This document shows, one piece after another, positions 1 to 10,640 of a DNA stretch of 64,000 bases. The translations under genes and the position numbers were made by a program. The notes below the pieces were generated by a model. It made no database searches. It was not told the origin of the DNA and saw only the letters and a list, made by a program, of their open reading frames with translations. Location: NCBI GenBank assembly GCA_039583875.1, contig CM077147.1, forward strand, positions 108,174,124 through 108,238,123, given 5' to 3'. This DNA is from Platanthera guangdongensis (taxonomy: Eukaryota; Streptophyta; Magnoliopsida; Asparagales; Orchidaceae). The stretch's first letter is position 1. Each line of letters starts with the position of its first letter.

Positions 1-350
1 TGATGGTAGCCACTCCTAAGATCCAACTCAGAGAAGATCGTGGACCCAGCTAACATATTCAACAAGTCATCCAAGCAAGGGATGGGAAACCTATATTAGA
101 TCGTAATTTTATTAATAGCCCAGGTATCAACGCACATCCTCCAAGAACCATCTTTCTTGGGGGCTAGTAAAGCTGGTACGGTACAAGGACTCTTGCTATG
201 GAGGATAAACCCTTTGCTTAGCAAATCCGAAATTTGAGTTTGCAATTCAATGTGTGCGGAGGGGTTAAGCCGATAATAAGGAAGGTTGGGTAAGGAGGAA
301 CACAGAATGAAATCTATTGCATGTTGGATGTCTCGCATGGGGGGTAACAT
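1..350 (-). pseudogene. L reverse transcriptase, N-terminal fragment
   Basis: This is the start of a gypsy reverse transcriptase, which copies element RNA into DNA. The reading shows [12 protein letters not shown], then [22 protein letters not shown], which is the typical fingers region before the catalytic part. A TAA at 93-95 interrupts the frame, but RT wording continues to base 1 (YRFPIP, then LDLRSGYH). The catalytic DD motif would lie further left. Between 350 and 520 the linker to protease is degenerate, with several stops in all frames. Confidence 0.8.
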
Positions 351-519
351 AGGCGGTAGCTCGTCCGGCTACACATCCTCAAACTCTTCTAAAGCTTCCT
401 CAATGCGGGCAGTAAATTCTCAAAAAAGGCTACATCTTACTTTATTTATAGGCAAACTAACGTGTACATGACACCACCTAGAAAAGTATTGTGCGCAAAA
501 TCCTTCTTACCTAACAGAC

Positions 520-1245
520 TTAATGTTTTTTCTCTACCGGAATAAGCATGTCTGTAGAAGGGACGGTAGGATCCTTAGGCAGAGTGGGTTTCAAAATAAT
601 GTCCTTGTCATTAAATTTGAAGGCATAGGTGTTAACACGTCCAAGGTGAGTAACATCGTGGTCGTAAAGCCACGGACGTCCTAATAGAACACGACATGCA
701 TCCATGGGGATGACGTCACAGCATATTTTATCCGAATAAGCCATGATGGTTAGGGGAACCAAGCAACACTTCGAAACCAGAAGGGATGTCTTGTTAACCC
801 ATGCAACCTTATAAGGGTGAGGGTGAGGTTCAGTGGTTAACAACATTTGCGACACCGCATTCTCCGAAATCACGTTCATATAGCTCCCACTATCGATATT
901 CAATTTGCACCATTTTTCTCCGCTCTTGAAATTTAACGAGAAAATATTTCTCCTATTCCAATCATCTGATGCTCGTGGAGTGGCCAAAATACACCTCATC
1001 ACCATCATATTAATATCATCCTCTATGTCGCTAGGTACACCTTCCGACTCAGATTCTTCGCCTGTCTCAAACACGAGCTCAGCGGACTCAGACGAATTAT
1101 CTAAAAGGGCTAGGAGCTTGGGCTTGGTTGGACACTTGCTAGAATAATGACCCTGAATACCACAAGCAAAACACATAACATTCATCTTGCTAATCCTATC
1201 GATGGGCACTCTCTCACCGGTCGTGCCTTTCAGATTCCTAGCCAT
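520..1245 (-). pseudogene. L gag C-terminus and aspartic protease
   Basis: An open stretch of 241 codons joins the gag zinc knuckle to the element protease. The knuckle CFACGIQGHYSSKC (CX2CX4HX4C) binds element RNA. It is followed by an acidic linker and a retropepsin domain with the active-site triad in LNIDSGSYMNVIS and the flap-side motif VLLGRPWLYD. The protease matures Gag-Pol inside the particle. The frame is open across gag and protease, with no intron or stop at the junction, unlike elements B, C and E. The ORF ends at 520, before RT, so pol is broken there. Confidence 0.8.
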
Positions 1246-2161
1246 AATGACAATGGAGATCGGGTCAGTGGATCCGAACTTGCCCTTATCCTTATGTGTG
1301 GTAGTGGATGTGGTCCTAAGATAGACTTTCCCTTCTAAAAGCTGCAGGATTTGGACTTGAAAGAATTGTGCTTCTCAATATCCAAGGCAACATTAAAGGT
1401 AGTGTTCAAGTCGGTGTGACCATACCATAGTAGTTTACCCTAAATTTTGTGGTTGAGCACGCCCCTTTTGAAACCTAAAGAGGTTGATCTCAGGCATCTC
1501 CCTAACATCGCACTTGACCATCATGTCCTTCAGACGTCTCATGTAATCAACGACTGACATATTCCCTTACCTCAGGGTAGCTAATTCGTCAAACATCTGC
1601 ATCTGATGGTACACAGGGACATACTGATCAGTAACCATGGCTTTCATGCCATCCCAACAATGGGTGGTAAGTCGTTCATCGTACCCAGACACCGTTCCTC
1701 ATTCAGCCAAAATACCTTAGCCTTTCCTAACAGCTTCATCCTCGCAACTCGCACCTTTTGTTCGTCAGTTAGGTTGTGCCACTCGAAATAACACGCCATT
1801 TCTATAACCCAATTTAAGAATAATTGGGGTTCACCTAGTTTGTCATACTATGCGGGTTTGATTCGAACAGCCGTTGTGATATCAAACTCGTACACTGCCT
1901 GGTTATTATGATTAGGTGCACTGGGACATAATCGTTATGATTATTATGATTGTTATTTCCATCGTCACGCTGGCGGGCTGCCTGATTTGGGGCAGTTGCA
2001 AGGTTTAACTGCAATTCGTGAATCATCTCTCTGATATCCGTTAATTGATCAGTGAACTCTCGATGGAGGTCATCAATCATTGTTGGACCGTAAATTGCAT
2101 CCCGGTGGTCCACCATATTGGAAGAAGAAGGGGTATACTTCGTGCCTAGTCTAGTGCGCAT
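1246..2161 (-). pseudogene. L gag N-terminal half, broken
   Basis: The likely gag start is the ATG at 2159-2161, just after the leader. The first about 95 codons are open (MRTRLGTKYTPSS, then a helical stretch IDDLHREFTDQLTDIREMIHELQ) and then frame is lost. Around 1700-1790 another frame shows the core retrotransposon Gag region (EWHNLTDEQKVRVARMKLLG, KVFWLNEERC). Gag would form the particle shell. Several shifts and stops lie between these pieces, so this copy makes no full Gag. Confidence 0.7.
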
Positions 2162-2450
2162 GCAGTGAAAGAGGTTGGACCCTGACTCGATGAAAATTTA
2201 TAAACGATATATATTTTTTCTAATAATACTTAATAAAAATAAGATATTTTTTCTATTTCTTACTAAGAAAATGATGGAGATTTTCCAAAATTTGTTTTTT
2301 TGGATTTTGAAAAAAAATGAGAAATTTAGGCCGCTATTGGCAGACCTGAAATTTTGTTTTCCAAATTTTGATCAACGAAACATTGTAGACAAGTGCGTGT
2401 CGGCATCCTAAGAATATTAGGTGGGTGTCAATTAAAAAATTGGCACGAAT

Positions 2451-2465
2451 CTCCCTATGATACCA
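2451..2465 (-). other. L primer-binding site (initiator Met tRNA)
   Basis: On the minus strand the sequence TGGTATCATAGGGAG starts three bases after the LTR end. TGGTATCA matches the start of the plant initiator-methionine tRNA primer site (TGGTATCAGAGC); the last bases have drifted. Confidence 0.7.
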
Positions 2466-2468
2466 AAT

Positions 2469-3665
2469 TGATGCAGGCTACATCCCTCGATGAATTACAA
2501 CGGACAAACGACACCGAATTACTCTCTCTCGTTCCAATTCTATGCTCGCAGAAACAAAATGCAGCACTCCCGATTTTGTGATATTATTATTCTGATGCAA
2601 ATGTACAGGTTTGCCACACCCTTGGAGATCAAATTGAGACTATGAGCCAATATCCTCTCAAGCAAAAAGGATCTACCCAATCTGGTCAAATGAGTGTTGT
2701 GTCAAAAGAGATCCACCGAAAAATAACGATTCGGAAAAGGTAGATCTCTCCCAACAAAAAGAAAACGAGGTCCATCAATCCTCACAAATTTAAATAGATT
2801 AAAAGAAAACTAAAAAATCATTTGGATCAAAACCACGTTGAAATCAAAGTTTGCAATCAACACCAAAGTAAACCACCACAAGTTTTATCTAGAGGGAATC
2901 TTACAAAGTTAGAAATTTCGTTACCCAATCATAAAATGTTTCTGATGAATAATTTGCCCCTCTACGGTCCCGCAAGAGTCACGCCAAATAGAGAAAAACT
3001 CGCCAGCCTCCCATGCTTCACGCCGGAGAAGGTTCATCGTCGCCGGAGTGGTTGACCTTGGCCGAAATCCACTAAGAGGGGGAGTTGGTGGTTGGCTGAA
3101 CCCTAGATTGGAAAGCCTTGTTGTGGCCGAATTCTTCAACGGTAAGTATCCTATGATTTGCTGAATGTAGTTGGAGAGGAGAAGCAATTTTATGGGGGAG
3201 AATAGAGGTGGGAGGAGAGGGAGGAGTTGTGGCCGAAATCCACAAAGAGGGGGAGGGGAGAGGCCGACGATCAAGAGGGAGAGGATGAGGGAAAATTCTC
3301 AAATAGAATTAGGTTTTCAATTTTTAATTCAATAATCCCATAAACCAACCACACAGATCCTTATATAAGGCTAACAAAAATTTGTGCTATATGCAACCCA
3401 ACTAAAATAACAAATGGCTAAACACATTCCAAAATTAAAACTAGAATCTGGATAAACACAGTCCAGATCTAAAAACAAATAAACAAGGAAAAATAAACAA
3501 AAGTGAGATAAATATCAAGAGGATGTCTTGCGTCAAGGACGGAGGTTTTAGTGTCGGTCAACAATGTTTCCGCGGTGCCGCAAGTCTTTGATTGGAGCGG
3601 GCAAGGGATCTTCCGTAAGCGTGCCGTCACCTTCATCAACATTCCGGGGGTCGTCGTCTCCATCA
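2469..3665 (-). repeat. L 5' LTR
   Basis: This 1,197-bp LTR is bounded by TGATG at 2469 and CATCA ending at 3665. The primer site is next to its left end and a presumed TSD next to its right end. It contains a TATA-like palindrome at 3359-3370. The second LTR is outside the window, so the ends rest on the terminal inverted repeat and on the break in the reading of element A at 3666. No gene was seen inside. Confidence 0.7.
3359..3370 (-). promoter_or_regulatory. Candidate TATA box of L LTR
   Basis: CCTTATATAAGG is a perfect palindrome containing TATATAA. It lies about 300 nt inside the LTR from its transcriptional upstream end, a plausible spot for the U3 promoter. Confidence 0.45.
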
Positions 3666-3670
3666 CTTCT

Positions 3671-4773
3671 GCTCCTTGTTGTAACCCCTTGGCAAGAATC
3701 TCCTTTGATCTGATTTCTGGGATGATCCCTTAAATGCCAGACTGTAGGAGGCATTCTTACTTCAGCATCATGAACTTCAGTAGTTGGATCCTGCTGGTCT
3801 TCAGCCATATCCTGTGTACTTTGTCCTTCTTCAGGAATACACACACCATTATCTTCTTCTTGGGTAGTTGGAGATATGTCCTTGATGGTTAGTTAATCCA
3901 TATCTAACTCTACACCCATAGATCTAGAGGACCTAGGCCGCTCACTGTTAATCATTGATGATTCATCAAAGACTACATTCACTAACTCTTCTACAATTTG
4001 ATTTTTCAAGTTGTAGACCCTATATGATTTGCTATGATTATTGTACCCAACAAATATCCCTTCATAGGATTTGGCAGCAAACTTAGTCAAGTAGGACTTC
4101 CCATTATTAAGCACAAGGAACTTACTACCAAAGATCCTGAGATAGGCTAGATTTGGTTTTTTGCCTTTCATAATCTTATAGAGAGTCTTCTGGTGATACT
4201 TGTTGAAAAATGCACTATTCAAGACATGATAAGCAATGTTCACTACCTCAGCCCAAAAGTATTCTGGGAGAGAAGTGTCACTGAGTAGTGTCCTGTCACC
4301 CTCTATGAGAGTCCTGTTTTTCCTCTCAGCTATCCCATTTTGCTGGGGTGTTCTTGGAGAAGAAAACTCCTTACAAATCCCTAATTCTTCATAGAACTTT
4401 TCATGCCTTCAGACTGAAATTCAGTACCATTGTCACTTCTAATTTTGACCATAGAACTTTCTTTTTCATTTTGAACATGCCTAAAAAAGATCATAAAGAT
4501 TTCTAGGGTTTCAGACTTTTTTTAAAAAAAAACCTAACCATATCTAGAATAGTCATCAACTATCACCAATATATAGACTTTCCTACATAAACTATGAATT
4601 GACATAGGACCAAACAAGTCCATAGGCAGGAGGTACAAACACGTCACTGAATCCTTGGCCCCAATGCTCTTACAGGATTCTTTGGTCTGATTGTTGTTTT
4701 GACAAGTAGAGCAAATTCGCTCCTTGGTGCATTTTAAATTGGGTCCATTTTTGATTAGCCCTTCGCTGAGGAG
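3671..4773 (-). pseudogene. A integrase and linker to reverse transcriptase
   Basis: This is the integrase of element A, which joins element DNA into the host genome. Reading from 4773 leftwards: the end of the HHCC zinc region (ICSTCQNNNQTK), the first catalytic Asp in MDLFGP, VDDYSRY, the second Asp in IRSDNGTEF and the catalytic-Glu block PQQNGIAERKNRT-like in shifted frames. An open C-terminal run at 3893-4243 follows (LRIFGSKFLVLNN, GIFVGY). The linker ends with HPRNQIKGDSCQGVTTRS where L is inserted. Several stops and shifts lie at about 4250-4550. The upstream half of the zinc region is at 15147 and onward, across element H. Confidence 0.8.
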
Positions 4774-4778
4774 CTTGC

Positions 4779-6530
4779 TGATAAGTTGTAATTATACACA
4801 TTTTCTATATTTTTATTATGATATTTTAGTTTATTTTTGCCTTTTTTAGTTAGTTTTATTTAATAAATTGCTCCTTTTTGTAAATATTGTTTCTAAATAG
4901 CTTAAATTTGATTTCTGAAATTTTTCAGAAAATGGTCAAAAATTGACCCAACACGCCCATGTCAGCCAACCTGACACGCCCGTGTCATTCCCGATCGACG
5001 ATCAAGGCTTCCAGCTCAACAAAATGCTCTCGACATTCGTCGACCAACCTGACACGGCCGTGTCAGCCAACCCGACACGCCCGTGTCATTCCCGATCGAC
5101 GATCAAGACTTCCAGCTCGATGAAACGCTCTCGACGATCGTCGACCAAGCCGACACGCCCAGAGTCATGCCCGTGACCTGGGGCGTTACTCCTCCACCTG
5201 GCCGACAAGACGCTGCCGGCGACTTTTTAAGCAACTCGCCCCAGATCCGCCTGCTGAACACGCCCACCGACACGCCCCGTGTAGACAGAGACACGGACGT
5301 GACATCCTCATATACAGCCCGAAGTCAACTTTCCAGTCAAATCGCCGGATCACATCGCAAATAGTGTTGACATGCCCCCCTACATGCCCGTGTCAGGGGG
5401 TGTGTTCTTCAAAAAGTTTCTCTATAAATACCCCATTTCTGTAATGACCAAGGGTTCATATTTTTGAGTCAATTTTGTGTGTTTTGTGGGCTGCCCTTGT
5501 GGATTCAAGTGTTATGTAAGGATATTTCTCCCCCCTTCCTTTCATGTTTGTTTTTTTACTTTAGCTTTAACTTTATAATAGTTTGATTATGATAATAAAA
5601 ATGTTAGATTTTCTCTCTCTACATGGCATACAAATTCATATGGGTGGCTTATTTCTTTCTAATTTTATCCCTTTGTATTTCTTTGTTCTTATCTTTATGA
5701 AAAGTGTGTGTGTGTGTGTATGAGTGTAACATGTTTATTTTCTATGTTTTTAACTTATCTTCATGTTAGGTTTTATCATAGATTTTATCTCCAAATGAAA
5801 TGTAATATGTTTAGTTTTTCTCTTTCTCACCATGTCCCTTTTTAGAGTTTTTTAAATTTCATTCTTATGAATTTATAAAAGAGGTTTGAAAACGATTTTG
5901 TTTTTTTTACTTAGCTTTGTTTTAGCATTGTAAAACCTTTTTTGTTCTTTTCATTTTCTTTTCACGTTTTTATCACTTTTATGAACTCTTAAGAATGAAA
6001 AAAATTATAGTTTTAATTTTTGAGCACCTTTGATATTGGCATTGTTTGAGCACCTTTGATATTGGCATTGTTTTGGAAAACCTTTTGATCATTCTCTTTT
6101 TATTTGTTTTTTTATGTGTTTTTGGTAAGCTTTAGGAATAGAAATCTTGTGATTTTAATTTGTAAGCAACTTTTATTTTTCTCTTTATTAGTGTGTGTGA
6201 GTGTATGAGTTAGTTTTTCACTTTGTTCTTTTACATTTCATGTTGTGTGTGTGAGTTTATGAGATAATTTTTCATGCTTTATTTTATGCTTTCTTCAATT
6301 ATGTAGAGTGGGTCTGTGTAAGAGATAAATTTTAGTGCTTTATTTTATTACTTTCTTCAATTATGTAGAGTGCGTTGTGTGTTGGAGATAGTTTTATTGC
6401 TTTCTTTTAATTCGTGAAGAGTGTGTGCGCGTGCGCATTTATTTCCGCCCACTCGTTAAGAGTTAAATGACGTGTTTTTATTTTCTGCCTACTCGTTTGA
6501 GTAGGACTTATAATTTTCTTTGTTTTTCTT
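4779..6530 (+). repeat. H 5' LTR, truncated at its 3' side
   Basis: It matches 12387-14105 closely, including the words GACACGCCCGTGTC, a two-copy tandem of about 101 bp (from 4965 and 5066), the TATA box TCTATAAATA at 5421-5430, GT runs near 5706 and several GTGTGTGAGT blocks. The match ends near 6530, where sequence runs straight into late gag, whereas the 3' LTR goes on for another 1 kb. Open frames inside (for example 4943-5364) are by-products of the CG-rich words and not genes. Confidence 0.8.
5421..5430 (+). promoter_or_regulatory. TATA box of H 5' LTR
   Basis: TCTATAAATA lies directly after the last GTGTC word of the palindromic array. The same box is at 13031-13040 in the 3' LTR. 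It is a plausible start site for the element RNA. Confidence 0.55.
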
Positions 6531-6535
6531 TGTTT

Positions 6536-6871
6536 GAATCACCCCAATTTTTCTTGGAGCAACCCGAACAATGCGCAGCGCCCCCTATTTCTTATACACC
6601 TGGATTTCTGCCGCCTCCCCCACTTCCAAAACCCTTCCCGATGGAGGAGAATTTTTTTAAATACATAACGTCCAATGAATCAAATATCTGGAACATCACC
6701 GGATCGCTAAAAACCCTTGAACAACTAGTTGGACAGCTGGCGAGAATGATGTCCGAGCGCGCGCTCGGGGCACTGCCGGGACACACGAAGCCCAACCCTT
6801 GGGATAACGCCAACGTTGTAACCCTCCGTAGCAGAAAGGAGGTAATCGATCCAAAACGGATCGATCCATAG
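6536..6871 (+). pseudogene. H gag, C-terminal remnant
   Basis: Only the tail of Gag is left: a proline-rich stretch (GFLPPPPLPKPFP), then EQLVGQLARMMSERALGALP and VVTLRSRKEV, the conserved Athila Gag end. There is no start codon of its own. The upstream codons run back into LTR sequence because the N-terminal Gag, the leader and the primer site are deleted. A TAG at 6869-6871 closes the frame. Confidence 0.75.
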
Positions 6872-6961
6872 GTACATATTTCACCTCCGACCACTCTTCC
6901 CTCTTCTTCGTTTACGCAGCCTTTACCAATTTTAAATGAAAAAGTTATTTTAAACAACGCC

Positions 6962-8930
6962 TTGTCGTATCCGCATAAATTAGATAATGAGCGTAAGGAC
7001 GCGCAATACGAAAAATTTATTTTATTATTAAAACAAATTCATATTATTGTTCTTTTTTGCGAGGCTATCTCTCAAATGCCCAAATATGTGAAATTTTTAA
7101 AAGAATTACTTTCTAATAAACGTAAATTAGAGGATATTTCGCATGTATCTCTCAACGCTGTCTGCTCGGCAGCCCTTACTAATAAAGTGCCCACAAAACA
7201 AAATGACCCGGGACGGTTTTCCATCCCGTGCCTTTTTGGCAATATATTAGTAAAATACGCCTTAGCTGATTTAGGGGATGGCATTAATCGGATGCCGTTC
7301 TCTCTCTTTCAACGTTTAGGTTTGGGTACTCCTAGTCCTACGAATATGCGCATCCAATTAGCGGATCGCTCGGTTAAGTTTCCTATCGGGGTAGTGGAGG
7401 ACGTCCTTGTCCGAGTAGACAAGTTTACCTTTCCGATAGACTTCATCATCTTAAACATCGAGGAGGACGCCGATGTACCAATAATACTCGGTCGCCCTTT
7501 TCTCGCCACCTCCCGCGCACTAATAGATGTTAGTAATGGTAGTCTTCTCCTCCGAGTAGAAGGTTATCAAGTTACTTTCTCTATTAATCCCTCGATGGAC
7601 AATTTGTCATCGAACGACGATTTCTGCTATTCTTTAGATACCTTTTTTGGAGATCGTTCTTCTCCCGTTTTCGAGTCCGTATTTTTAAACGACGATGTTT
7701 ATGCGCTCAAAAATTTTACATGCGATGAGGATACCTCTATACACTTGCCTTTCGAACCAATTGGTAAGAAAGACAGAGGAATTAAAACCTCCCTAGAAGA
7801 ACCGCCCATCCTAGACCTCAAACCCTTACCCGCATCACTCAAATACGCTTTTTTGGGAAAAGGCGATACGCTTCCAGTTATTATTTCATCGGAGTTGAGT
7901 GATTCGGAGACTTCCGATTTATTGGAAGTTTTACTTAAACATCGTCATGCAATTACGTGGCAAATCTCTCACTTAAAGGGGATTAACCCCTCCTTTTGCA
8001 CCCATAAGATATTTCTTAATGATAATTGCCACAAAACGATTCAGCCGCAACGTCATCTTAACCCAAACACGTAAGACGTCATTAAAGCTGAGATTATTAA
8101 GTTATTAGATGCGGGGATTATCTACCCTATTTCGGACAGTGCATAGGTTAGTCCCATGAATGTCGTGCCCAAGAAGGGCGGTCTAATCGTAGTGGTGAAT
8201 GAGCATAACGAGCTCGTCCCAACTCGTACTGTTACGGGTTGGCGAGTGTGCATCGATTATAGGAAACTTAATGATGCCACCCGCAAGGACCATTTCCCAC
8301 TCTCGTTTCTGGACTAGATTTTAGAGCGTTAATCCGGTCATCCATATTATTGTTTTCTTGATGGTTTATCGGGGTTTTTCCAAATCACCTTTTCCCCCCA
8401 ATGATCCAGAGAAAATAACGTTTACTTGCCCGTTTGGCACCTTCGCATACCGAAGAATGCCATTTGGACTCTACAATGCACCAGCTACATTCCAAAGATG
8501 TATGCTAGCGATCTTTGGCGAGCTAGTAGAAAATATTATGGAAGTCTTTATGGATGACATTTCTGTTTTCGGACGCTCTTTTCCCGATTGCCTTCACAAT
8601 CTAGATCGTGTCCTCCAACGGTGCGAGGACACAAGCCTTGTTTTAAATTGGGAAAAATGCAATTTTATGGTTCAAGGAGGTTTGTTCCTCGGCCATATGA
8701 TTTCGTCTAAAGGGATGGAGGTGGATAAGGCCAAAATAGAAATCATAGAAAAATTTCCGCAACCAACTAACGTAAAATCTATTAGGAGTTTCTTAAGCCA
8801 TGCGGGCTTTTACCGACGATTTATTCAAGACTTTTCAAAAATAACAAAGCCGCTAACTCACCTCTTGGAAAAGGAATCACGTTTCATCTTTAGTAGCGAA
8901 TGTGAGTCCGCATTTAATTTAATAAAATAA
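6962..8930 (+). pseudogene. H protease and reverse transcriptase
   Basis: The first run (6962-8074) holds the protease, with ADLGDGINRMPFSL in place of the usual DLGAS motif and then VPIILGRPFLATSRALID, and continues into the RT entry (LKGINPSFCTHKI). A TAA near 8072 interrupts it. RT continues with in-frame stops at about 8143, 8317 and 8329, then an open run from 8358 carries MPFGLYNAPATFQRCM, the catalytic FMDDISVF and the thumb GFYRRFIQDFSKI. The enzyme would copy element RNA into DNA. The order is normal for gypsy, but this copy is inactive. Confidence 0.85.
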
Positions 8931-8954
8931 AAACTTATCACCTCTCCAATTTTA

Positions 8955-9767
8955 GTGGCCCCTAATTGGTCTCTTCCATTCGAAATTATGTGTGACGCTA
9001 GTGATATTGCCTTAGGTGTCGTTCTTGTGCAACGCGTAGAAAAACATTTTCATCCAATTTATTATGCTAGCAAGACGCTCACTTCCGCACAAGTAAATTA
9101 CACGACGACGGAAAAGGAACTCTTAGCCGTCGTCTTCGCTTTTGATAAGTTTCGCTCGTATATAACGCTTTCTAAAGTTATCGTATTTACCAATCATTCC
9201 GCCCTTAAATATTTATTAGCTAAAAACGATGCGAAGCCCCGCCTTCTTCGGTGGATTCTCCTCCTACAAGAGTTTGATTTGGAGATCCTAGACAAGAGGG
9301 GGGTGGGAAATCTAGCGGCAGACCACCTCTCCCGCTTAGAAAATCCGGGTGCAGAAGCGCTCGTCGAATTTGAAATAAATGATAGATTCCCCGAGGAACG
9401 ACTCCTATCCATTCATCATTCTTCGTCATTTTCGCCTTGGTTCGCAGATTTAGCAAATTACTTAGTAGCGCGGGTGCTTCCAAAAGAGTTTTCAAGTCAT
9501 CAAAAGAAGAAATTCTTTTCTGACTTGAAAAATTTCTTTTGGGAGGACCCATTTCTTTTTCGTATCTGCGCGGACCAAGCGTTCCGAAGATGTGTTGCGG
9601 GTGTGGAGTGCTTGCAAATTCTTAAGCACTGCCACGAGGGTCCAATCGGTGGGCATTATCAAGAAAACCAGACCGCTCGGAAGGCATTAGAGGCGGGCTA
9701 CTTTTGGGCCACTCTCTTCAAAGACGCGCACACTTTTGTGCGCGCATGCAATAGCTGTCAGCGGTAG
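8955..9767 (+). pseudogene. H RNase H and integrase zinc domain
   Basis: An open run of 270 codons continues RT after a TAA at 8928-8930. RNase H motifs are visible: CDASDIALGVVLVQ, YYASKTLTSAQVNYTTTEKE, FTNHSALKYLL (usual Asp of TDH changed to Asn) and GNLAADHLSRLEN. The integrase HHCC region follows: HEGPIGGHYQENQTARK, then VRACNSCQR. A TAG closes the frame at 9765-9767, a few codons before the integrase core. Confidence 0.8.
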
Positions 9768-9791
9768 GGTAACATCTCTCGTCGCGACGAG

Positions 9792-10640
9792 ATGCCCCAA
9801 AACATGTTTTTAGAATGCAAAATCTTCGATTTATGGGGAATAGATTTTGTTGGCCCCATACCTCCCTTTTTTAAAAATATGTATATTTTAGTGGCGATCG
9901 ACTACGTATCGAGGTGGGCGGAAGCGCAAGCTTTCCCAACCAATGATGCGCGAGTCATCATTATATTTTTTAAAAAACTATTTTCTCGCTTCGGCACGCC
10001 TAGCACAATTATTAGTGATTGGGGAACGCATTTCTGTAACGCTCTTATGGATAAGACATTAGCTAAATACGGAGTCACGCACAAACTCGCCACCTCCTAC
10101 CACCCGCAAACTAGTGACCAAGTAGATGTAGTCAATCGAGAGATTAAGCGAATATTAGAAAAAACCGTTTCACTAAATAGGAAAGATTGGTCTGTTAAAC
10201 TCGACGATGAGTTGTGGGCGTATCAGACGACATACAAAACCGCAATTGGTTGTACGTCATTCCAGTTAGTCTATGACAAAGCGTGCCATTTACCCGTAGA
10301 ACTAGAGCATCGCGCTCTTTGGGCTTTAAAACTCTTAAACCTCGACGCCAACTTAGCCGCTCAGAATAGAAAACTGCAACTAAACGAGCTCGATGAATGG
10401 CGTGAAAATGCTTACGAGAGCAATAAGTTCTATAAGGAGCGTTCTATGTTCTATCACGATCGAAAAATAAAGTCTCCAAAATGTTTTTCTCCGGACAATC
10501 TTGTCCTTCTTTACAATTCACGTCTTAAGCTTTTTCCTAGAAAACTAAAATTTAGATGGTCCGGTCCCTTCATAGTTGAAGAAGTTTTCCATATGGGGCC
10601 GTACTCGCCTCCCACCCGGAAAGAGATTCGTTTAAAGTAA
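9792..10640 (+). pseudogene. H integrase core
   Basis: The run covers most of the integrase catalytic domain. The first Asp is in [10 protein letters not shown] and the second in IISDWGTHF. The block that should hold the catalytic Glu reads [17 protein letters not shown], where related elements have QVE; the Glu appears replaced by Asp. The C-terminal part ([32 protein letters not shown]) is conserved. Integrase joins the DNA copy to the host chromosome. With the substitution and upstream stops it is not expected to work. Confidence 0.82.

Larger units (their letters stand above)
1..3665 (-). mobile_element. Ty3/gypsy retrotransposon L, 5' part
   Basis: Reading leftwards from 3665, the order is 5' LTR (2469-3665), tRNA primer site (2451-2465), leader, gag, protease and the start of reverse transcriptase; the rest lies off the left edge. 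The LTR ends form the short inverted repeat TGATG/CATCA. It sits in the pol gene of copia element A, and the 5 bases after it (CTTCT, 3666-3670) are the presumed TSD, whose partner is outside the window. Gag and pol have stops and shifts, so the copy is dead. The protease to RT wording resembles plant chromoviruses, but I do not assign a lineage. Confidence 0.8.

Noticed and set aside
2822..3302. Small open frames in the L LTR with Pro/Ser-rich readings
   Set aside because: They are low-complexity, on opposite strands, inside the LTR and have no domain.
3558..3564. ACAAT near 3560 as the left TSD partner of ACAAT at 58858
   Set aside because: The bases beside it do not match the LTR end of A (TGAAAGTC), and the L LTR covers this place; the match is chance.
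4943..5364. Open frames in the H LTR (also 12593-13054)
   Set aside because: They lie in the palindromic word block upstream of the TATA box, differ between LTR copies, and resemble no protein.
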